Virus record (IMG/VR): IMGVR_UViG_3300031722_000088 | Coordinates: 1 to 37,533 of that record | Length of the DNA stretch: 37,533 nt | Source of the DNA: a virus | Direction: 5' to 3' (one strand) | Shown here: positions 29,555-36,969 of the stretch, one piece after another | Numbering within the stretch: position 1 is the first letter of the stretch | Layout: every line of letters starts with the position of its first letter | Translations under genes and position numbers: made by a program | Notes under the pieces: model-generated | Told to the model about the DNA's origin: nothing | The model's input: the letters and a program-made list of their open reading frames with translations, nothing else | Database searches by the model: none

Positions 29555-29854
29555 ATGGATTTAGAAACAAAGCAAATACTTACAGATGGAGAAAAACTAA
29601 AACTACTTACTGAACATCAAGGTTGGGGTATTTTATATAGTAAGTTTTCAGATAAAATAATGGATTTACAGTTTATTGCAAATGTAGATGATTCAACACC
29701 AGAGAAGGCATTAATAGATATGAAATCAAGAAAGTATGCAGTTGCTATTTTATTAGATTGGATGAAGAATGATATATTAGGAACGGTCGAACAACATATT
29801 AATAATAATAATTTAGAAAAACCTATCGCTAGTTATATATTAAGGGAAGAATAG
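29555..29854 (+). CDS. Small protein after portal, unknown
   Basis: 99 residues, helical: LKLLTEHQGWGILYSKFSDKI, then FIANVDDSTPEKALIDMKSR and a C-terminal helix. A protein of this type is common between portal and scaffold genes in related phages; no function is assigned. Starts 2 bases after the portal stop. Confidence 0.5.
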   Translation: MDLETKQILTDGEKLKLLTEHQGWGILYSKFSDKIMDLQFIANVDDSTPEKALIDMKSRKYAVAILLDWMKNDILGTVEQHINNNNLEKPIASYILREE

Positions 29855-29856
29855 GT

Positions 29857-29906
29857 AAATCCTGCATAACCTCAGCAGGGTTTATCTGTCGAAAGATAAC
29901 CCTTTT
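29857..29906 (+). terminator. Overlapping antiterminator/terminator hairpins before the scaffold gene
   Basis: First stem: AAATCCTGC (29857-29865) with GCAGGGTTT (29875-29883), nine pairs with one T-G. Second: GGGTTTATCT (29878-29887) with AGATAACCC (29894-29902), one bulge, followed by TTTT (29903-29906). The two share GGGTTT, so only one can form; the second is a standard intrinsic terminator. This is the geometry of an attenuator between portal and capsid genes. Confidence 0.6.
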
Positions 29907-29932
29907 AATAGTTAGCATAGATATAAAAAAGT

Positions 29933-30484
29933 ATGGAAGATGATAACAATACTCTAGACGCACTATCTGATGATGCTCAATTGACATCAGCAGACGCAGA
30001 AGGAACTGTATCTGACGAATCCACTAATGAAGGACTAACTCTAGCAGAGTTAAATTCAATGTTAGGAAAGAATTTTAAAGATAAGACAACAGCTCTTAAA
30101 TCTGTGAAAGATACCTACTCTTATGTAGGAAAGAGAAAAGAAGATATTATAAAAGAAGTCGGTGGAAATAACAACGAAATCGCTTCTGAACTTAAATTAA
30201 TTAAGGATAATATGTTCTTTGATAAAAACCCAGATTATTCTCAATATAAGGGATTAATCGCAAAAATGGGAGATAATCCTGTTGATGTCGTAAACTCAGA
30301 AGAATTTAAGGCAATCTTTGAAAAAGCAAAAGGATTCGATGAAAACCAGAAACTAAAGTCAGTGCTAGTTTCTAACCCACGATTAGCTCAAACAAAAGAC
30401 ACACTAACTAAAGCTCGTGAATCAGGTAACACGGAAGATCGTGAACGCCTAGTTGCTCAAGCTGTGTTAGGAACTCTTGAATAA
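29933..30484 (+). CDS. Capsid scaffolding protein
   Basis: 183 residues, very acidic at the N-terminus (EDDNNTLDALSDDAQL), then helical and charged, with a conserved-type LAELNSMLGKNFKDKTTALK segment seen in scaffold proteins of HK97-fold phages. Directly upstream of the capsid gene with a 17-base gap. It would direct shell assembly and leave or be degraded. Confidence 0.65.
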   Translation: MEDDNNTLDALSDDAQLTSADAEGTVSDESTNEGLTLAELNSMLGKNFKDKTTALKSVKDTYSYVGKRKEDIIKEVGGNNNEIASELKLIKDNMFFDKNPDYSQYKGLIAKMGDNPVDVVNSEEFKAIFEKAKGFDENQKLKSVLVSNPRLAQTKDTLTKARESGNTEDRERLVAQAVLGTLE

Positions 30485-30501
30485 GACTAATTGTAAACAA
30501 T

Positions 30502-31431
30502 ATGGCAGTTCTAAATGGTTTGCTCACTTACGGTGACTCAAACGCAAAAGAGGATGTAGTATTGAATGCGGTGGAAATTTTGACAGCTCAAGAAACTCAA
30601 GTATCAAGTATGCTTGGAAAGACAAAAGCCATAAATATGGTTCACTCATTCCTAGTAGATACACTTCTTACTCCAGCTTCTCTTGCAGTTGAACAAAACC
30701 AAGATTTCACACTTACTGGTTTAACAACTCCTACAAGACTTACAAACCTTGTTCAGGAAGTAGCTAAAGCAATTCAAGTAGCTCGTCCACAAGAAGTTGT
30801 TCAGCACTATTCAGGTATAAACGAAACTGAAAGACAAACAACCAAAGCCTTAAAGGATTGGGGAAATGCTCTTGAATTTGATTTGATTCGTGCAACTCTC
30901 GTATCTGGAGTATCAGGTACAGTAGCTAAGATGTCTGGTATTTGTCAGGCAATTAGTAAATCAACAAACACATCAGTATTTACTTCTGGAACAGTATTTT
31001 CTGCAACAATCCTTGACGGATTAATGACAGATAACTGGACTAACTCAAATGGTGACGTAGCAACAGATATCTTCGTAGGAGGAATCTTGAAGCGTGTAGT
31101 TGATGGCTTTACTCAAAAGACAAATGTAGTTGTAAACAATCCTTCTGGTATTCAAAATATCGTAAGAACAGTTACAACTTACGAAACATCTATGGGTACA
31201 GTTACATTCCATAAACACCGTTATGTAGATATCAGTGGTACTGATGCAACATCTCGTGTTCTTGGAATCCGTCCAGAAAAACTAAAGGTTGCTTACCTTG
31301 ATATGCCTTACATTAAGCCTCTTGCTGAGGGTGGTGCATACACAAAGAAAGCTATCTATGGTTCTATGACACTTGAAACAAGAAACCAAGATTCAAACTT
31401 CTTCTACACAGGATTTTTGAGAAGTGCATAG
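30502..31431 (+). CDS. Major capsid protein, HK97 fold (DUF5309 type)
   Basis: 309 residues. GLLTYGDSNAKEDVVLNAVE at the N-terminus, VQEVAKAIQVARPQEVVQHYSG, DWGNALEFDLIRATLVSG and IRPEKLKVAYLDMPYIKPLAEGG match the DUF5309 (SU10-type) capsid family. GC and codon choice look more optimised than in neighbours (more GTA/CTT and cleaner synonymous use), as usual for the most highly expressed gene. Follows the scaffold gene. No protease gene was recognised, consistent with the absence of a long delta domain. Confidence 0.82.
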   Translation: MAVLNGLLTYGDSNAKEDVVLNAVEILTAQETQVSSMLGKTKAINMVHSFLVDTLLTPASLAVEQNQDFTLTGLTTPTRLTNLVQEVAKAIQVARPQEVVQHYSGINETERQTTKALKDWGNALEFDLIRATLVSGVSGTVAKMSGICQAISKSTNTSVFTSGTVFSATILDGLMTDNWTNSNGDVATDIFVGGILKRVVDGFTQKTNVVVNNPSGIQNIVRTVTTYETSMGTVTFHKHRYVDISGTDATSRVLGIRPEKLKVAYLDMPYIKPLAEGGAYTKKAIYGSMTLETRNQDSNFFYTGFLRSA

Positions 31432-31458
31432 TTTTCTTTTACAATTTAACAGTTAATT

Positions 31459-31519
31459 AGATTGTTGCTTGGGGTATATTTGCTCATACAAAATACCTCA
31501 AGTAATGAGCCAGCAATCT
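31459..31519 (+). ncRNA. Structured region between the capsid gene and the next gene
   Basis: Outer stem AGATTG (31459-31464) with CAATCT (31514-31519), ending 1 base before the ATG at 31521. Inner stem TTGGGGTAT (31469-31477) with ATACCTCAA (31493-31501), one G-T. GCTCAT (31482-31487), in the loop of the inner stem, pairs with ATGAGC (31505-31510), giving a pseudoknot or an alternative hairpin. Possibly protects the 3' end of capsid mRNA or controls the next gene. Confidence 0.5.
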
Positions 31520-31520
31520 T

Positions 31521-31835
31521 ATGATATCAAAAGAGCATACAAAAAAGCGTATATTAAACCTAGTAGAAGTCTACAAGATGGCTTTTCCTAATGAATATAA
31601 AATGGCTTGTGATGGAGTTATTATGCAACGCCAATTACAAGAGAATGAAACAGGAGAATTAAAAGGAACTCACGCAGGAGTATCTGCTCAAAGAGTTCTA
31701 TTTGAATGTCCTGAAAAACTCTATACAACTTTCATCAGTAGTCTTGATGGGGATGAGATGGAGTATTTTAAAAGTAAAGAGGGTGCAAGATGGTTTACTA
31801 AAGCAGTACCACAATTTGCACTAGCAAAATTATAA
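31521..31835 (+). CDS. Small protein after the capsid gene, unknown
   Basis: 104 residues. ILNLVEVYKMAFPNEYKMACDG at the N-terminus, CPEKLYTTFISSLDGDEMEY in the middle, then WFTKAVPQFALAKL. It may be a small head completion or accessory protein by place, but no family is recognised. Its start codon is at the foot of the structured region 31459-31519. Confidence 0.5.
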   Translation: MISKEHTKKRILNLVEVYKMAFPNEYKMACDGVIMQRQLQENETGELKGTHAGVSAQRVLFECPEKLYTTFISSLDGDEMEYFKSKEGARWFTKAVPQFALAKL

Positions 31836-31836
31836 T

Positions 31837-34179
31837 ATGAAACCAAAAATAGCTTTATGTGTGATAGCAAAAAATAGTAAAGAGGAAGCAGAACTACTAG
31901 AAAGACTTTTAGTAAATGTAGTTCCTTATGTAGATGGAGTATTTGTAACCTCAACTTATAAAGATATAGGAGAAGTAAACTATATTGAAGATATAACTAC
32001 TTTTGACAATATTAATTTATCTTCTTTTAAATGGATAAATAATTTCTCGGAAGCTCGTAACTTTAATTTCTCACAAGTTACACCAGACTATACACATATC
32101 ATTTGGGCAGATTGTGATGACCAATTTAGAGGACTTGAGAAACTAAAACCAACTATTCAAGATAATCCAACAGTAGACGCTTTTGCTTTCTGGTATCTAT
32201 ATGAATTTGATAGTGAAAAGCAAGCCACAGTAGTACATAAAAAGACTATGGTTGTTCGTAATGACGGTTGTACTACTTGGAAAGGTGCTTTACATGAAGA
32301 CCTATGCGAAACTCGTAGTATGTCTACAATGTTTATTGAGGGAATAGATCGTATGCACTTTCCTAATGAAAATCACCAAGAAGAAGTTGCAAAGCGTAAT
32401 GTAGAAATATCTCAAGTAGATGCAGACCTTAATCCAAATGACCCAAGAGTATATTTCAATCTTGGTAATTCTTATATTGGAGATGGACAATATGAAAAAG
32501 CTAAAGAAACTCTTACAAAGTTTATGGAACTATCACAATCAGATGATGAAAAGTATTTGACTATAATACGATTATCAGCGATTGAAGATAAACTAGGAAA
32601 CAAAGAACAAGCAGTTAAAAATATGCAAATTGCAATAGGTATGAACCCTAATGTATCAGATGCTTATTTGAAACTTGGGGAACTATACTTTAGTTATGAT
32701 GATATGGATAATGCAGAACATTATATCTTAACTGGAATAATAAAAAAGCCAGCATATCACAATGTAGTAGTTTATAACCCAAGAGATTATGACTATAACC
32801 CAATGCAATTACTTGCCAAAGTTTACTTCCGAAAGAATAGACCAGACCTAGCACTTCCAATGCTTAAAGGTTGCCTTTCAATATACCATAATAACAAACT
32901 ACTCAAAGGTTATGTTAAAGAAATGGAAGCAGAAACAAAACGATTAGAAAAAGTACTTAAACTTGTTGATAAATTAGACAAGATTGAAGATAAGGAAAAG
33001 ATTAAAAAAGAACTAGCTAAAGTTCCTAAAGATTTACAATCACACCCAGCTATATGTCAAATAAGAAATAAATGGTTTACTAAAGAAACTTCATCGGGTA
33101 AAGATATTGTTTATTACTGTGGAATGACTACTCACGAATGGAATCCAGAAATGGCAAAGACTAAAGGGATTGGTGGTAGTGAAGAAGCTGTTATAAATCT
33201 ATCTAAAGAATGGGCTAAACAAGGATACAATGTAACTGTATATAATTCTTGTGGTACAGAACAAATGATTTGTGATGGAGTAACTTATAAACCTTTTTGG
33301 GAATTTAACATAAAAGATAAACAAGATGTCTTAATTATTTGGCGACATCCTAAACTATTGGATTACGAATTAAATGTTGGCAAAGTATTTGTTGATGTTC
33401 ATGATGTTATTCCAAAGGGAGAGTTCAACGAAAAGAGACTAGAGAAGATTGATAAGATATTACTAAAGACTAATTTTCATCGTTCACTATTTCCAAATGT
33501 ACCAGATGAGAAGATTGCTATAATTGAAAATGGACTTTCTTTAGAGGGTGCAAAAGAAGTTAAAAAAGACCCATACTTAATTATAAATACTTCATCTCCA
33601 GATAGAGCTATGGGGGTTATTCCTAAATTATTTAAAGAAATAAAAAAAGAAGTTCCAGAAGCAAAGATGGCTTGGGCTTATGGTTTTGATATATTTGATA
33701 ATGCTTATGTTGAAAACAAACAAATGATGGATTGGAAAAGACAAACATTAAAAGATATAGAAGAATCTGGAATACAAAACTTAGGAAGATTAAGCCAAAA
33801 AGAAGTCGGAGAGTTATATCAAAAGGCTTCAATATTTTTGTATCCCACAAACTTTGCAGAAATACATTGTATTAGTGTATGTAAGGCACAAATGGCTAAA
33901 TGTTTTCCTATAACATCAGATTTTGGAGCATTAAATGAAACAAATAAATTTGGTATAAAAATTCACTCAGATAAAACAAAAGATGATTGGGATAAAGTAG
34001 GTCAATTACATTTTGGTACAGATAATATAGAACAACAAAAACAATTCATAGAAGAAACAATTAAACAATTAAAAAATCCAATTAAAATAGAAGAAAGTAA
34101 AGAATATATTAAATGGACTAAAGATATATTATGGGATTCTATCGCAAATAAATGGGTAGATGTATTTAATATAAAGTAG
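31837..34179 (+). CDS. GT2-TPR-GT4 fusion glycosyltransferase
   Basis: 780 residues. Family 2-type domain at 1-190 (KPKIALCVIAKNSKEEAELL, WADCDD with DxD at 92-95, TWKGALHEDL). TPR-like repeats at about 195-400 (NPNDPRVYFNLGNSYIGDGQ, NVSDAYLKLGELYFSYDD). GT-B family 4-type domain at about 425-780 (GIGGSEEAVINLSKEWAKQG, NTSSPDRAMGVIPKLF, PTNFAEIHCISVCKAQMAKC). Three modules in one chain suggest stepwise sugar addition to a bound protein. Lying next to the capsid gene, it probably glycosylates virion proteins, or alters host surface glycans. Acceptor not shown. Confidence 0.8.
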   Translation: MKPKIALCVIAKNSKEEAELLERLLVNVVPYVDGVFVTSTYKDIGEVNYIEDITTFDNINLSSFKWINNFSEARNFNFSQVTPDYTHIIWADCDDQFRGLEKLKPTIQDNPTVDAFAFWYLYEFDSEKQATVVHKKTMVVRNDGCTTWKGALHEDLCETRSMSTMFIEGIDRMHFPNENHQEEVAKRNVEISQVDADLNPNDPRVYFNLGNSYIGDGQYEKAKETLTKFMELSQSDDEKYLTIIRLSAIEDKLGNKEQAVKNMQIAIGMNPNVSDAYLKLGELYFSYDDMDNAEHYILTGIIKKPAYHNVVVYNPRDYDYNPMQLLAKVYFRKNRPDLALPMLKGCLSIYHNNKLLKGYVKEMEAETKRLEKVLKLVDKLDKIEDKEKIKKELAKVPKDLQSHPAICQIRNKWFTKETSSGKDIVYYCGMTTHEWNPEMAKTKGIGGSEEAVINLSKEWAKQGYNVTVYNSCGTEQMICDGVTYKPFWEFNIKDKQDVLIIWRHPKLLDYELNVGKVFVDVHDVIPKGEFNEKRLEKIDKILLKTNFHRSLFPNVPDEKIAIIENGLSLEGAKEVKKDPYLIINTSSPDRAMGVIPKLFKEIKKEVPEAKMAWAYGFDIFDNAYVENKQMMDWKRQTLKDIEESGIQNLGRLSQKEVGELYQKASIFLYPTNFAEIHCISVCKAQMAKCFPITSDFGALNETNKFGIKIHSDKTKDDWDKVGQLHFGTDNIEQQKQFIEETIKQLKNPIKIEESKEYIKWTKDILWDSIANKWVDVFNIK

Positions 34180-34191
34180 TATAATATATTT
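34180..34191 (+). promoter_or_regulatory. Putative -10 with leaderless start for the HNH gene
   Basis: TATAAT (34180-34185) and six bases to the ATG at 34192; the 16 bases GTATAATATATTTATG equal those at 12038-12053. No good -35 was seen (TAGATG at 17-base distance), so the evidence is the -10 and its spacing only. Confidence 0.4.
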
Positions 34192-34536
34192 ATGCCAAGT
34201 GGATATCCTAAAAATGGAATAAATAAAGGACAATTTAAAAAAGGTCATACTTTATTAAAGGGTTCTGAAAAAGGGTGGTTTAAAAAAGGTATAAAAAATA
34301 ATACCGAAGAAAACCACCCTTTATGGAAAGGTGAAGAAGCTAGTTATACTTCAAAACATAAATGGATTTATAGGCAATTAGGTAGTCCTTCTTATTGTAA
34401 TATATGTAAAACTACAACAGCAAAAAAATATGAATGGTCAAATGTAGACCATAAATATAAAAGGGATTTAAAAGATTATATAAGATTATGTGTATCTTGT
34501 CATAGAAAAAATGATTATCAATTAAGAAATAAATAA
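34192..34536 (+). CDS. HNH homing endonuclease with NUMOD3-like repeats
   Basis: 114 residues. N-terminal repeats of GxFKKGHT/GWFKKG type (NUMOD3-like, DNA-binding), then YCNICKTTTAKKYEWSNVDH, KDYIRLCVSCHRKND, a CxxC...CxxC HNH nuclease. A free-standing homing enzyme, inserted between glycosyltransferase-module genes and apparently with its own -10. No intron border is visible nearby. It could drive exchange of the surrounding variable module. Confidence 0.8.
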   Translation: MPSGYPKNGINKGQFKKGHTLLKGSEKGWFKKGIKNNTEENHPLWKGEEASYTSKHKWIYRQLGSPSYCNICKTTTAKKYEWSNVDHKYKRDLKDYIRLCVSCHRKNDYQLRNK

Positions 34537-34539
34537 TTT

Positions 34540-34944
34540 ATGGATATAGAACGACAATTTGAAGACTTAGGGGTAGACGCAATAACTGGTATACAACTTA
34601 TGCGTTCTTTGGGTTTATACCCAGACGATTTTATTGATGAAGCTAGATTTTTACGCTTTAAAGATGTAATTGATTACTTTAAAGAAATACCAGATCGAGA
34701 TTATCTATTCAATAAAATACTCATAGGAAAAAATGTTGATAAACTTGACCAAGTATGGGGATATACACAACTTGCAAAACAAAAAGATAAACTTAAAAGT
34801 ACACTTGATGTTGAAAATAAGAAACTTGAAGTTATATCTTCTCTTGGTGATGAATTAGAAACAGAAAAGCAACGAGGTGTGATAAATAATCATCAAGGTG
34901 AATTATTAAAAGTTAATGAGCAGATTGATAAATATGAAGCCTAG
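34540..34944 (+). CDS. Coiled-coil protein, unknown
   Basis: 134 residues. IQLMRSLGLYPDDFIDEARFLRFKDV at the N-terminus; residues about 70-130 form a long charged helix (KQKDKLKSTLDVENKKLEVI, TEKQRGVINNHQGELLKVN). It resembles small unannotated proteins next to capsid genes in related phages. It overlaps the next gene by 11 bases. Confidence 0.5.
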   Translation: MDIERQFEDLGVDAITGIQLMRSLGLYPDDFIDEARFLRFKDVIDYFKEIPDRDYLFNKILIGKNVDKLDQVWGYTQLAKQKDKLKSTLDVENKKLEVISSLGDELETEKQRGVINNHQGELLKVNEQIDKYEA

Positions 34945-35839
34945 TATAAGTTTTGTTTGGTTCGGAATAAATGGAAGATATGGTAAATGGAAAGATGGTC
35001 TTTGGCTTGCAATGAAACATCTTGAAAAAGAATATACAGTTTATTACCAAGAACCAACAGAAGAAATAAAAGGAGATATAATTATATTCTGGGAATCTCC
35101 TTGTACTTCAAATGGGAAAGATGGAGAAATGTATAAAAAAATACAAAGAGATTCAAGACCTAAAATACTTTTATTTGCTGGTGGTCCAATAAAAAAAGAA
35201 TGGGTTATTGGTTTTAATGTTATATGTGTAGAGAGTGAAATAAATAAAAAAGAATTTGCAGATATAGGAATTGAAACAATCACTGCTTTTGGAATAAATG
35301 AAGAAATAATGAAACCAATGCAATCTGATATTATTTATGACGGAATACATCATGGTACTTGTGCAAGTTGGAAAAGACAATGGTTAGTTGGAGAAACACT
35401 TGGAGATAAAGGATTGGTTGTTGGTAGATACCAAGAAGAAGACCCATTTCCTTTTAATCGTTGCAAGGAACTAGGTTGTAATGTTATAGAAGAACAATCT
35501 GCCGAAGAAATTGCAAAACTTTTAAATCAATCTCATTGTTGTTTACAAACTTCTGATTATTGGGGAGGTGGGCAACGATGCACTCTTGAATCTATGGCTT
35601 GTGGTGTTCCAGTAATATGTATGGAAGATAGTCCTAAAAATATAGAATATGTAAAAGAAAGTGGTTTTGGTAAAATAGTCTACCCAAGCAAAGAATCTAT
35701 AAAATTAGCAGTTGAAGAAATAAAAAATAATCCATTAGATCCACAAATAGGTAGAGACTATGTAATGAGTAAATTGACTAGTCGTCATTATGCTAATAAT
35801 TTAATTAAAGCAATAAATAAATTATATGAAAAAAATTAA
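34934..35839 (+). CDS. GT-B glycosyltransferase, family 4-like
   Basis: 301 residues from the ATG at 34934 (the frame extends to 34916, but 34934 has the ATATG context typical here). N-terminal Rossmann-like half (SISFVWFGINGRYGKWKDGL) and a donor-binding C-terminal half with GGGQRCTLESMACGVPVICM (about residues 213-232), the E-x7-E-like signature of retaining GT4 enzymes. Nucleotide-sugar donor and acceptor unknown. Part of a three-gene overlapping set with the next two. Confidence 0.75.
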   Translation: MKPSISFVWFGINGRYGKWKDGLWLAMKHLEKEYTVYYQEPTEEIKGDIIIFWESPCTSNGKDGEMYKKIQRDSRPKILLFAGGPIKKEWVIGFNVICVESEINKKEFADIGIETITAFGINEEIMKPMQSDIIYDGIHHGTCASWKRQWLVGETLGDKGLVVGRYQEEDPFPFNRCKELGCNVIEEQSAEEIAKLLNQSHCCLQTSDYWGGGQRCTLESMACGVPVICMEDSPKNIEYVKESGFGKIVYPSKESIKLAVEEIKNNPLDPQIGRDYVMSKLTSRHYANNLIKAINKLYEKN

Positions 35840-36227
35840 AGGATTTACTTGTGGAACTTTTGACCTTTGCCATTATGGACATTTACTAATGTTCAAAGAA
35901 TGTAAAAATAAATGTGGTTATTTAATCGTAGGACTTCAAACAGACCCAACTATAGATAGACCAGAAAAAAATAAACCAATTGAAACTTACAAAGAAAGAC
36001 TTTTTAGACTTCAATCTTGTAAATATATAGATATGGTTGTTAAATACAAAACTGAAGCAGATTTAGTAGAACTTCTTAAAATAATTAAACCAGATATAAG
36101 ATTCGTAGGTGTAGACCATAAAGGGAAACCTTTTACAGGAGATAATTTACCAATAAAAATTATTTTTAATTCTCGTAATCATAATTATTCGTCAAGTAAT
36201 TTAAGAAAAAGAATATGCCAAAAATAA
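35826..36227 (+). CDS. Cytidylyltransferase-like nucleotidyltransferase (TagD/GCT type)
   Basis: 133 residues. GFTCGTFDLCHYGHLLMFKE (GTFDLxHxGH at 10-19) is the nucleotide-binding signature of glycerol-3-phosphate/ethanolamine-type cytidylyltransferases. KPIETYKERLFRLQSCKYID, RFVGVDHKGK and a C-terminal SSSNLRKRI (in place of the usual ISSTxIR) complete the fold. It would make a CDP-activated polyol or sugar precursor for the neighbouring glycosyltransferases. Overlaps both neighbours (14 and 13 bases), so co-translated. Confidence 0.8.
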   Translation: MKKIKGFTCGTFDLCHYGHLLMFKECKNKCGYLIVGLQTDPTIDRPEKNKPIETYKERLFRLQSCKYIDMVVKYKTEADLVELLKIIKPDIRFVGVDHKGKPFTGDNLPIKIIFNSRNHNYSSSNLRKRICQK

Positions 36228-36859
36228 GTGTAATTTGTCCTACAATTCGTCCAGCTGGATTAGATATAGTTTATCAAAGTTTAAAAGAACAGACTTTTAA
36301 AGATTTTGAATTTCTTGTTGATATTAATGTAAGTGGTATACACGATTTTAACAAGGCTTGTAATCGCTTAATTAAGCGTGCAAAGGGCAAATTGATAGTA
36401 AGTATACAAGATTACATTAAAGTCTCTCCTGACGCATTACAGAGCCTTTGGGAAGCATACCAGAGTAATCCTGATACTTTTTTCACTTGTCCAGTTGGAA
36501 AAGTTGATAATTTAGAATATAAAGGTAATCCAAAATGGGATTGGCGAATAAATAAAGATACTCCAGTAGATTGGAGAATGTGGGAAATAGATTTTGGAGC
36601 TTGTCCTCGTGAAGCACTTTATAAAATTGGTGGATTTGATGAAGAAATTGATGGATATTGGAGTATGGACAATGTAAATGTTGGATATCGTGCAGAATTA
36701 GCTGGATATAAGTTTAAATGTTTATATGATATAAAAGCAATTGCTTATGACCACGATTCTTTTATTGAACATCCTTTTAGAAAAGATTATAATCCTATAT
36801 TTTGTAATATGAGAATTGATGAATTTAAAATGGGATTAAAAATTGATTATTTAAAATAA
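36215..36859 (+). CDS. Family 2 glycosyltransferase
   Basis: 214 residues. KISVICPTIRPAGLDIVYQSL (GT-A opening), FLVDINVSG, SIQDYIKVSPDALQSL (QDY where the family has DDD-like metal motif), FGACPREALYKIGGFDEEID and YWSMDNVNVGYRAELAGYKF match family 2-like enzymes. The metal motif is weak (no clear DxD), so it may be a variant. Last gene of the glycan module; directly upstream of the second neck-gene copy, in the place taken by DUF3431 in copy A. Confidence 0.7.
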   Translation: MPKISVICPTIRPAGLDIVYQSLKEQTFKDFEFLVDINVSGIHDFNKACNRLIKRAKGKLIVSIQDYIKVSPDALQSLWEAYQSNPDTFFTCPVGKVDNLEYKGNPKWDWRINKDTPVDWRMWEIDFGACPREALYKIGGFDEEIDGYWSMDNVNVGYRAELAGYKFKCLYDIKAIAYDHDSFIEHPFRKDYNPIFCNMRIDEFKMGLKIDYLK

Positions 36860-36887
36860 TTTACTCTTAATTTATAAAGAGTATTAT
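36860..36887 (+). promoter_or_regulatory. Putative late promoter, copy B
   Basis: TTTACT (36860-36865), 16 bases, TATTAT (36882-36887), matching copy A at 374-401. It directly follows the stop of the glycosyltransferase gene. Confidence 0.6.
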
Positions 36888-36897
36888 ATATAAATAA

Positions 36898-36969
36898 GGC
36901 GGTTTCATAACCTTACCGATTAATCATTTAATCAAGTTCGTAGAGGTGCGAACTTAAAGTAAGGTTATG
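36898..36969 (+). ncRNA. Structured 5' leader of the neck gene, copy B
   Basis: P1 36906-36916 with 36959-36969 (same 11 pairs, with the ATG at 36967-36969), P2 36918-36922 with 36929-36933, P3 AAGTTCG (36934-36940) with CGAACTT (36949-36955) around TAGAGGTG (36941-36948). Three P3 pairs differ from copy A with both partners changed; loop and P1 are invariant. Confidence 0.75.

Noticed and set aside
36863-36882. ACTCTT/AAGAGT hairpin as a terminator at copy B
   Set aside because: Not kept in copy A (AATAGT) or before the portal gene; the conserved part fits a promoter.
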